This document shows positions 54,561 to 64,000 of a stretch of DNA of 64,000 bases, piece by piece. How positions within the stretch are numbered: the stretch's first letter is position 1; the number at the start of each line of letters is the position of its first letter. The notes under the pieces were generated by a model. That model was not told where the DNA came from. It ran no database searches and saw only the letters and a program-made list of their open reading frames with translations. Source of the stretch: Mikania micrantha (lineage: Eukaryota; Streptophyta; Magnoliopsida; Asterales; Asteraceae); NCBI GenBank assembly GCA_009363875.1, contig CM018692.1, positions 756,501-820,500 of the forward strand, written 5' to 3'. The position numbers and the translations under genes are program-made.

Positions 54561-54749
54561 CCTAGAAATGAAAGGAAGATGGAGCAAAATAAGCAACAGA
54601 AACGATTTGACGAACAAATACATAAGAAGAAGAATGAAATCAAACCTAAATCGCATTTGGGAGGACAATTCGAATTTTTTTTAGAAATGGTATATTTTAG
54701 AAAAAAAATTAGGATAAAGGTAAAGAAAAAAAAAGGAAAATGGTTAAAC

Positions 54750-54895
54750 CGAGATTCCTATCTGCGGTTTAGGAGTAAATTTTTATTTTAGAGATATGTA
54801 CTTTGCAGGGTGTCAGGTATACCGCAATTCACAGTTGCGGTTTAGGACAGAACCATTAATCCGCAATTCATAGTTGCGGTTTAGGAACAAATCAA
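54750..54895. repeat. Three copies of GCGGTTTAGGA near the MULE edge
   Basis: GCGGTTTAGGA occurs near 54763, 54836 and 54877, two of them as CCGCAATTCA(C/T)AGTTGCGGTTTAGGA. They lie about 400 bases beyond the transposase stop and could be terminal or subterminal repeats of the Mutator-like element; no second end is in the window to confirm this. Confidence 0.4.
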
Positions 54896-57572
54896 ACTAA
54901 CGGCGTTAAACTTTGGATTCTCTTTCTCAGGCAACTATTAGACAACACAAATAATACAGGCATGTGCAAGCCTGTATATATTTTTACTCAAACAGTTGAA
55001 AAAAATTATTTTTACTTAAACACTTATTTTTTGCTGCAACACTTGTAGAATATAATTTATATTAAACAATTATTTACTCAATTTTTAAAGTGTTAAAAAT
55101 ATAATTAACTATAAATACTTCATTAAATTATTTTAAAGTAATCTAAAGATTATTTTACACCTAAAAAATACTAAAACTGAGAAACATTAAATAAAATAAA
55201 CTGAAAACCACTAGTAATATTAAAAACATGAAATAAAACAAACATAAACTCACATACATGATAAAAAGATACAATAACTAGTTTTGTCGGTATGGACAAC
55301 TGGTGATCCTGTGACCCAATCTTTTACAACCAGAACACCTACGACCTGTCCTTTCCTCTGCGTAGCTGGCGTCCATCTCGTTATGCATCCTCCTCGCACG
55401 TCGTCTTCCCCTTAATATGGTTATCTTTGATGGGTCCCCAATGATTCGCCAATCGGCGTATAACCAATCTTCTTTATGAGACACCGGAAAATACTGGTTG
55501 TTGTATTGTGCACGATATGTTTCTGTAAAAAACCTTGGGTCCGCAGTTGTTATTGGGCTTTCACGTAGGTGGTGGCAAACTGCAATTGCATGGCTACATG
55601 GGAACCGGTAAATTTGCCACTTACCACAAGAGCAAGTTTTTTCCTTGAATTCTACTGTATAAAGACTATAGCCAGATTCGTCCGATGTTTGTAGGGGTGT
55701 CTCCACCATGAACCTTTGATGACGTGCTGAATAAGGGTATACCCTGTGTTGACGAGCCCTTATTTCACGTGTATGGAAGAGTGTCCACATGCGGTGAGGA
55801 AAGTCAGTTGAGCAATTATACGCGGTTGTGTAGTGTATGGCGTATTGTTCAACTTCTCTCTTAAAGGTATATTCAATTAATGCCTTTATTGGGAGCATCC
55901 TGGCACCACGTAACACATTGTTCATGCTTTCTGATATGTTCGTGGTGAGTATACCCCATCGACGATTCCCACGGTCATACATGATTGTCCATTTTGTTTT
56001 ATCGATTTCTTTTAGATACTTCCACGCTTGTTTGTTTGTTGCCTTAAGTTCATCCATTAGGCGTTCATACTTTCTTTCTTGTGTTGTGCTTCCGATCTCT
56101 CAACACATCCTTTTCAAGCTCACACTGTTGAACTTCGCCATGAAATTGCTTCTCACATGCCTTAGACAAAATCTGTAACACCCCGACCGGCGGCGGAATC
56201 GTCGGGATGCCACGAGGGATGTGTAGATTGTTCAAAAGCTCGTGGGCATCTAAATTAATCATCATATATCATTTAAGCAAACAACATAATTACACAAAAA
56301 TCATGTTCATCATGAATCAATTACATCAATTACACAAAAGAATTAGTTAAACTAACTAAACTCTAGTCGCCAGAAATTTAGTTAATTAACTAAGTCCAAG
56401 ACCCTATATGATGATGTCCAAAATAGAAGAGATCCTCTCTTCATTCCTACTTGTCTCCATCACCTGAAACATGTAAGAAAACCAAGTGTCAACTACAAAA
56501 GTAGTTGGTGAGTAATCATAAGTTTTTATATTTAAAAAAAAAAATTTAGTAAAATGAGTTTGAAAGTTTATGCTTAAAAATGGTTTTATAAAATGCTTTG
56601 TTTAAAACGAGAATAAAACTTATGAACTTCTTGAGAAAATCCATATGAATACCTGTATGAGATAATCCAACACACATCCATCAATTCAACAATCAAACAC
56701 ATACACAATCACATAACTACATAACCAAATCAATCATAGTCAATCACAAATAATCATAATCAAATATAGATAATCAATCCATAAACTAATCAACCAATCT
56801 CATCAATCATATTCTCAAATAATGTTCGTGACTATACATGATCATTATGTAATTAACATAAGTTAAATACATGATTCATGGAGTGGTCGCTAACCACGTG
56901 ACAATACATGAAGTCAAAGCATTTAACCGAAGTCAAAGGCAATGATTCACAGATGTGGGAATCATCCACGTGACAATACACAATGTCAAAGCAATTAACC
57001 GAAGTTAAGAGCGATGACTCTCGGGGTTTGTGACAATACTTGTAATCTTTGTTATTGACCGAAGTCAATAACAAGGTTTACATGGATATAAAATAATAAG
57101 AGACAATCCATAATAAATGATAATTTTATATCGTGAATATCATATTGATAAACAGGTATTAACCTTGAGTTATCAAAATAATATTTAATTTGGTATACAT
57201 GCTTCACCTCCGAGTTTTAAAACAAAACAGTTTAAAGAAAAGGAGGTTATGAGAACTCACCTGAAGTCCTTAGAATCCGGGTTCTCGTATTATGCGCGCT
57301 CGCGTATATAACTCAAGACCAACTCAACAATCTGTGATTATTGTATGATCATGCTTATAAGTATATGCGTCTCATTACAAAAAAATTCGATCATGAGGGT
57401 TTACTTTAATTTGATAATTTCCTCTTTAACTTTAACCCGATAATCCAAATTAAGATGATTTGTTTAGCACCTTCTATAAGTATTCATCATTTATATAGTT
57501 TAGACTTACTAGTCCAAATCATTGAATGATAATGAATTAGTTATAATGTTATAAGTGTCTTTGCCTAAACAT

Positions 57573-57573
<1 letters not shown>

Positions 57574-57619
<46 letters not shown>

Positions 57620-57620
57620 G
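57574..57620. repeat. (ATT)n microsatellite
   Basis: About 15 uninterrupted ATT units, followed by GTTGTTGTTG, inside the solo LTR. Confidence 0.9.
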
Positions 57621-57905
57621 TTGTTGTAGTAACCCTAATCATATACACACTTAAATATCCATGCACGTTTACTTTTATAAACCAACATTTTATAGATTAT
57701 AAAAGTTTACTTAACTCATAAAATAAGATTATATATGTCACTTATTCATGATGTTAAAAATCATGTAAGATCTCACATTTCAACTTAGCAATTTAGAGAA
57801 ATTGGTAACTTAGATTAAGCATGCATGCATGGTTGCTCATGTATGTATATGTCTATGTATATTCTTACTCCCTATTACCCTTAACCCATCAACATAATGA
57901 ATTTC

Positions 57906-58240
57906 AGTTCGGCTTCCCCATAAGGGCAGCGAACCTTTTTATAGGTTCGGCTCCAATTTGGTCGTATTACTAGGTTAGAAGGTTCGGCTAACAGATAGTT
58001 CGGTTAGGGTTCGGCTGAACCACCCTCGCTTCCAAGGTTCGGCCACCCAACAGGATTCGACCCAAAGGAAAGGAAGGTTCGTTCGGAACAGGAGAGTTCG
58101 GCCAACAGGTGAGCATAGGTTCGGCTCACTCTGGGTTCGTCCCACTTCGAAAGGTTCGGTGTATCCAGGGTTCGTGGCTCGAGCTGGTCAAGGGGGGTTC
58201 GGCGTCCCTAAGGTTCGCCACCTTAGGGTTCGGCCACCAC
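57906..58240. repeat. Field of GGTTCGGC words
   Basis: Roughly 16 copies of GGTTCG(G/T)(C/T) spaced irregularly, usually 15-25 bases apart, many preceded by AA or AG. This stretch is far more GC-rich than its surroundings. A plus-strand open frame through it is a by-product. Confidence 0.7.
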
Positions 58241-61200
58241 CATTCACGAACCTGTACCCTTCCCTGGAGTTGTTCATCATCATCGTCGCGTTCCTGCGAA
58301 TCCAAGGCTACCTATGGCTTCTACATGTTACCATCCACTCGTTTTAAGGTTTTAAAAATAAATTTTATCGATTGTATCCACAACAAGTTCAAGACCCATG
58401 ACCAACAACAAAACCGAACATACATTCTCAGATTTACCTCGAATCTGTGGTCGAAAGCTTGATTTCTTCACCTCTACTTGTTCCCCTCGATCACACGGTT
58501 GTGTAGGCGCCGAGATCTCGTAATTTCGTCGAGTAACGAGCGAGAAAACTTAGAGAGAAGTTAGAGAGAGAGAATGTGGACGTGGGTGGGTTCTAGAGAG
58601 AGAAGTAGATGAGGAGAAATGAGAAAAATGAAGTAGGCTTCATCCTTTATACCTCGCGTGTTTCCCCGGTGCTCGGTCTCGTTTTTATCGCGAAAATCGT
58701 AATAAAATGTCCGGTTTTTAACGTAAACATATTTAAACATAAATTGTTTAAATAATAGGGTTTCATTAATTAAATTGATTTAAAACAATCTTTATTTCGC
58801 AAAAATGATCTCGTTTAATACGCGCAAATCTTTATAAACTTACTCGGTTCTTTTCGTAATTATATTTGAAACATTGATGTATTTAAAATAATCATATTTC
58901 TTTTTAAATAAAATGAATTTAAATAAAATCATTTAGATACAATAATTTCGTTTAATCTCATTAAATTACTTATTTAAATAAATTAATTTGCGCGTTCCCG
59001 TTTAAGGTCGTGATTCCTAATAAACGTTTTAAGTTTCCATTTATTAAATTAATATCGTTAAATATTATTTAATTATCTCATCGAAACGCGTTACTTACGT
59101 ACGTATTCGTAAAGATCGTCACCTTTGCGAATCCGACGTTCGTAACGTATTTCGATTTGATTTACTAATTATGGAACATCATTTCAGAGTACCATCCTTA
59201 ATAATTATATTCGTGTGAATCGTCACCCACACGAATACATTATTAAGTTAATATTTCTGAATTAACATTCGCGTTTAAATAGTGACTGTAACCTCACATC
59301 GCGTATTTATTATTCTCATTATTTATTAACTTTAATATTATCATTTCCCAAACCAAAACCCACTAAACTCTAGTCACGGACACATCCATGAGAGACCGAA
59401 ATATGCATATGTATAGGGCATATGCAGAGGTAGATCGCAACCTCCTCTACACCGTCCCACCTCTATTTCGATAAATCATGACCATGTGTCCTTGACTACG
59501 TTTAGTAACCAGACTCTAACAAACTCCCAGTTCCATCCCAAAACCATTTTCAAACCAATAATTCATAATCATCAGTAATAACACTGCGATAAACTCTATG
59601 GGTCTGTTCAGTTAGATTTCAACTAAACTTCCCAAGGTTTACGCGTATAATATATTATAAAATCATGCATACCAGTAACAGTGACAATATCAGCAAAGTC
59701 AAACAATAATATCATAATCAATAATATTCATAAATCTCCGGTCGTAACAGTACAATCGTACGGATGTACGGATGTACGGACAACCGAAAGTACAGTGATG
59801 TTACAAAATCGATGGTACGCATGGGGTTCCTTCCAGGATTCTAAATTATCCATGGTGTGTTTTATACTGGCATGCCTGTCAGAAATCACACACAACGTTC
59901 GCCTTGCAGGGTCTTCAACGTTCTCGGCAAATTTTTGAAGAAGCCACTTCCAGCTCTCGTTTGTTTCTTCATCCACCAATGCGTACGCAATCGGCAAGAT
60001 CATGTTGTTTGCATTTTTGGAAACCACCATCAATATTTTTCCCTTGTAAGTTCCCCTTAGATGGGTGGCATCTATAGAGATTACTGGAATGCAAAAACTA
60101 AATGCTTCGATACTTGGACGAAACGCCCAAAATACATACTTGAATACTGAGCAGTCACTTGTACTATTGGGATGATGTAACCACTGGACAACGGTACCAT
60201 GGTTAGCTTGTTGTAGTGCCATTATGTAGCTTGGTAATTCATGGAAGTTTTCATCCCAGGTACCGTATATGTTTTCGATGGCTTTTTTTCTAGCAGCCCA
60301 AGCCTTGCCGTAAGTGATATCAACATTCAGTTTCTCTTTGATTAGAGACTGAATTTGTTTCACAACGTAAGATAAATCTGCAAGAACTTGTTCTTGGATG
60401 TGGGCTGCTACAACTTTTGATCTTAGGGCCCGGTTATTGTTGCGAGTAATAGTGGTGAAACATGAGTGAGCCGGTGTCCATGTTGTAATTTTGAAAAAAT
60501 TGGAATCTTTAAATTTTCTTGCCGTGCATGTCCATAGACATGGTTGAGAGGTTTCGTGCTGGTTGTTGTTGGTTTGCATAATACTTTTACATTTGGCTGT
60601 CAAGACTTTTGGTCGGGTATCTGCCATAAATATCTCTCTGTTCTGGTTGATATTCCACATTCTAACGGCGTAATCAACTTGTTTTTTTGAAGTGAAATAC
60701 ATATTTAAACGTATTTCTGGATCTTTTTCATCCCAAAACTCCATTTCATCTTCCCCAAAATTATCCAGGGGAATATAGTCTTCATCCATTCCTCTACCAA
60801 CAACATTAAGTCCGGGAAAATGTGTAAGTCCCTGACTTTGTTGCTGAGGCAAAGGAGGGATTGGTTCGTCGTCTTGTGATTCATATTCAGAAAGAGAGGG
60901 TTCACTCTCTTCAGTTTCTTCAAATTCTTCCGTAGGAGAGTCTTAAAAAAAAATTATTGTATTAGCATTTACTACATACTATAAGGGTGATAAAAATAAT
61001 TAAAAAGGAAGTAAAATAACCTTCGGCGTTCTCTGCAATGCTTGAGGAACTACCATATTCATGTTGATGCAAGTTGGGAACTATAGTCGTCCACGTAACA
61101 TGAATTTTACATGTGTAACCCAGAAAAAGAGAAGCTAGTTGGTATATTAAATACATATCACTTTCCTGTTGAATATGTGAGATATATGAACCTCCATTGT

Positions 61201-61644
61201 ATTCATAGTAGAGTGTTAAGTTCAGACAATAAGATTGGCGGTCAATTTGAACACATCAACCAACTCGGAATAATTGGTCTGATAAGGAACTAAAAACGAA
61301 CTGCAACGAGTTCCCGGAGCAGCTAAAACAACCCCTTGTGTGTATGACACTTCACCCCCATAATATAACTGTACCACAAATGGATTGAATGGCAAAGAAG
61401 CCATTTGAATGAGAAAGGAAAGATTTGTCTCAATGAGGAAGAAGAAAGGTTCTATTTATAGCTGATAAATGGTTCATCAGACATATTTTTTTTAAATAAT
61501 AATATGACCATTATTTTAGGTTAATATTTTAATGATATTAACAAATGAATTCTATATCCTTTTTGAAACTACCATTATAACCCTTACGTTTTGTTTATAA
61601 AAGCCAATGTATAAGGAAGGAAAAAATGCACTCATCCATTCCTA

Positions 61645-62175
61645 ATGTCTAATTCACCACTCAGTAAAATGGAATCATCATCCTCTTGTCTGACCCAAAG
61701 TAAGGGGAATACCAATTCTAGCACCAATCTGTTCCTTGTATATGCTACCAATCCAAGAAACGACATATCTAAGGTGTTATGCTACCAGTGTCGTGCTCCT
61801 ACTTACTACCGTTTTATTTGCACCACGTGGATCCTACATTGTGTAAGCGTTTACATATTTAGTTTCATGATACAATATTTCTTTTGTTTGTTCACTAACT
61901 TAAATGTTTTTGAGGTTGTTTAGGCATCATGTGATCTTCCTCAACCTAAATGTTTTTCAGTGGAAGTGAATGAAACAAAGGAACATCCCTCACCAGAGTT
62001 AACTTTTGACCAAATGAACCCTGAATTGTTAGAAGACCCCGATGTATTGAAGAGTGTTTATGAAAATGAATTCGAAGGGAAAGAAGTTGAACCAGATGAT
62101 TACTACCATGACCCGTATCCTGGAGAGCACTCATCATATTCAGAATGGACAAACGATGACTGTCATTGGAAGTAA
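61645..62175 (+). CDS. Cys-rich small protein, two exons, between MULE genes
   Basis: Exon 1 61645-61842 and exon 2 61924-62175 join in phase 0 (TTGT/GTAAGC donor, TTGTTTAG acceptor) to give 149 residues. The middle has closely spaced cysteines, VLCYQCRAPTYYRFIC then WILHCASCDLPQPKC, and the end is very acidic (ELLEDPDVLKSVYENEFEG, DDYYHDPYPG). A TATAAAAG box lies at about 61597-61604, some 45 bases before the ATG, and the gene is divergent from the transposase. I do not recognise the family. It could be a captured host fragment, an accessory gene of the Mutator-like element or a chance ORF; the clean splice phase and TATA favour a real gene. Confidence 0.45.
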
Positions 62176-62593
62176 AGTAAAAAAATTGTGAACTCTACTT
62201 TTTAATAAGTACCTTGTTAAAAATTATTTGTTTGAGTTTGTATTTCATGTTTGTTTGAGTTTATTTAACAGTGGTTGAATAATTGTATTTCATGAAAGGG
62301 GGTTTAATTGAATCATTCCATGCATGTGATTAAAGCATCTTTTTACCAAGTTGGTTGAATAGTTTCATCCATGTCATAAGTAGTCATAAATGGGTGGCAG
62401 GCATGATTTATAGTCTGCCACTTTCACAGCTACTCTTGTAATGATATCCTGCCACTCTTGAAAATAATGAATTATAGTCTGCCACTTTCACATGCATGCA
62501 ACACCTATTCACATGCATCCCTAACCATAGTAGATAGAAATTGAAAAAAATTATTACATGAACTGAATTAAAAGTTACAATATAAGTAGTTAT
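62176..62593. other. Spacer between convergent genes
   Basis: AT-rich; contains a repeated TAGTCTGCCACT(T)TC word (about 62411 and 62475). Should hold the 3' ends of both flanking transcription units. Confidence 0.4.
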
Positions 62594-63929
62594 CTAATGT
62601 CTATGCGGATAGCGCATAAGACAGCCAGCGGTGCCACAACCAACTGGTTTTGGACTTCGTCGTGGTTGTATGCGTCTTGGTTGTGGTTTTTCGGGTTCAT
62701 TATCATTTGGTGGACTGGAGCCTTCGGGTTGAGTCAGCTGTAGGTCCAAGGTTATTTGAACAGGAGTTAAATGTTCGTATCGCGGCTGTTGTACACTAAG
62801 ACCGGTATAATCATAATTTTGGAAGGGTCCTTGTTGGTCTGAGTACATTGCCGGAATCACATTACTAGAAGGAGTGCAGTCAAACAATGAGGATACCCAA
62901 TTGTTTTGTTGGTTGTTGTTAACATTCAACTTAGTACCTAATTGAATGTTTGATGATCCATGTCCGACAAATTGGGATGAAGGTCGATAACATTCTTCCC
63001 AATTTGAGGTACCCTCCCCATAGTTAAGTGTTGCCCCTTCAAAATGTCGGGCCCCCTCCCCCTCATCATCATTCTGTATGAGGTTTACCCGAGTTCTTTG
63101 TCGACCATGACGCCCCCGATCACGCGGAGCACGTTGGGGGTGAGTGTTATCCGGTCCCAGATCCGGTTCATTTGTCTGTATATACGAAGGCTGATCAATA
63201 TGATTAATTGATCCAATTAGTTGAGAAGCCATGCTTTGGACCCCTCCAAAATTTTCGTAATAATGATCAGGGCCCATGTTTCGCATTTTGAGTGCTTCTT
63301 GACCAATGAAGCCTAATCCATCAACCTGCAAAACCAAAATAATTAAAAGCTATACACACTACTTATTTAATAATTATAATTCTACATTAGTAATTATACT
63401 AACCAAGTATCTTGCAGTTCCACCGTGATCATCGAATCCAGTATGGATAACACCATGGACTTGTCTCGGGTCTTTTATATAAAGCACAGTATGCCGATGG
63501 AACCAATCATTGTATGTATGGTGTGTCGTAGGTGTGTTGGTTGGCACACCTTCCACCATATTTTCGCGTCTATGGTTCCAATTTTCGACATATAATGCAT
63601 GATGAACAGACAAGTCTGTTTCCAACCTCCCTTTCCGTTGTGTTTTACGGAGTTGCGAAGCACTTCACGAGAAAAAAGGGAATGGGGCAGGGACCTCCTG
63701 AAGCAATCCAAATTGCCTCATCACCCTTTCAACCGGATGATATTCAACTACGTTCCAATAAATAAAAAAACATCGTGACTTCCAACTGTTTATGCCTGTT
63801 TTGCACATTTCTGGGAGTCTTTGCATCACGTCCCGATAAGGCATCTAATCAAACTGTCAACATAAAAATATGTTAATATTTAGTATTTAAAATCATTTAA
63901 TAAAACAGTTATGATAAAGAAATATTACA
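62594..63929 (-). pseudogene. Plant mobile domain (MAIN-like) gene, partial and frameshifted
   Basis: Exons on the minus strand: one entering from upstream of the window and ending at 63929, then 63844-63405 and 63325-62594, with GT-AG borders. The second exon reads RDVMQRLPEMCKTG and CFFIYWNVVEYHPVERVMRQ, a frameshift near 63665, then ALYVENWNHRRENMVEGVP and HTYNDWFHRHTVLYI: the C-terminal core of the plant mobile domain found in MAIN/MAIL proteins and in some transposons. The last exon is Pro/Gln/Asn-rich with a basic end (RRIQPRRSPKPVGC). Closeness to a MULE transposase on the same strand suggests it belongs to the element. The first part lies outside the window. Confidence 0.65.
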
Positions 63930-64000
63930 TCAGCCTCTCTTAGATTCTGTAACGTTGTACGGTGGGCTTTTATCACGTGTGAAGGAGTCTCTGTTCTACT

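Larger units (their letters stand above)
56174..59805 (+). mobile_element. Solo LTR, 3.6 kb, inserted in the MULE transposase
   Basis: Starts TGTAACACCCCGACC, ends GTACAGTGATGTTACA, with a perfect 5 bp duplication AAATC (56169-56173, 59806-59810) that comes from the transposase frame. No polyprotein is inside. It contains an (ATT)n run at 57574-57620, a GGTTCGGC-rich field at 57906-58240 and tandem GTACGGAT words near the 3' end. Plus orientation is inferred from the TGTAACACCCC start. Confidence 0.8.
55278..61404 (-). pseudogene. Mutator-like element transposase, split by a solo LTR
   Basis: Pieces, 5' to 3' on the minus strand: 61404 to about 61024 (MASLPFNPFVVQLYYGGEVS … HQHEYGSSSS, with a frameshift near 61225), an intron, about 60940-59806 (MULE domain: VISIDATHLRGTYKGK with the catalytic Asp, VSKNANNMILPIAYALVDEE, ISDRHASIKHTM), and 56173-55278 (ESMNNVLRGARMLPI, SWIM zinc finger CSCGKWQIYRFPCSHAIAV, CCHC knuckle CSGCKRLGHRITSC). 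A 3632 bp solo LTR (56174-59805) sits between the last two, and a stop lies near 56080. MULE transposases cut and paste DNA with 9 bp duplications. At least three breaks make this copy inactive. Confidence 0.85.

Overview
This is a window of a plant nuclear genome, almost certainly a eudicot. It is AT-rich, carries intron-containing plant genes (a NAC transcription factor and the autophagy gene ATG6/Beclin-1) and is packed with plant transposable elements of nearly every class. The species cannot be fixed from the sequence; Asteraceae is only a weak guess from the style of the repeats.

Layout: 1-5.2 kb is an endogenous caulimovirid-type pararetrovirus. A minus-strand block (movement-protein-like tail, two related small ORFs, coat protein split by an in-frame stop, protease-reverse transcriptase running off the left edge) abuts head to head a plus-strand piece holding the polymerase C-terminus and a promoter-like intergenic region. 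5.3-13.2 kb is gene-free: two foldback elements, a 2.4 kb solo LTR full of tandem repeats, a 5'-truncated LINE and a small hAT MITE. 13.8-15.1 kb is an apparently intact three-exon NAC gene (minus). 15.3-28.9 kb is intergenic: a tRNA-type SINE, palindromic foldback elements, hAT remnants, a Helitron inside an array of palindromic 14-mers, a Ty3/gypsy 3' end and a full-length second type of SINE.

29.2-46.5 kb is ATG6 on the minus strand. Ten exons rebuild a 496-residue protein with consistent splice phases. Intron 1 has grown to about 10.5 kb by nested insertions: a hAT frame holding a foldback element (itself holding a SINE), a Ty1/copia element (with a hAT MITE in its 5' LTR) and a second gag-bearing copia derivative, plus a separate MITE only 24 nt from the splice acceptor. 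Intron 7 holds a SINE split by a gag-only LTR element, and intron 8 a Mutator-type MITE. Upstream lie a second Helitron-like end and a young full-length chromovirus-type gypsy element (47.3-52.3 kb).

55-64 kb is a decayed Mutator-like element on the minus strand: a MULE transposase with SWIM and CCHC zinc motifs, split by a 3.6 kb solo LTR, and a plant-mobile-domain gene running off the right edge. A divergent 149-residue Cys-rich two-exon ORF lies between them on the plus strand. Exon structures, target-site duplications and LTR pairs were read by eye; no database search was possible, so family names rest on recognised motifs.
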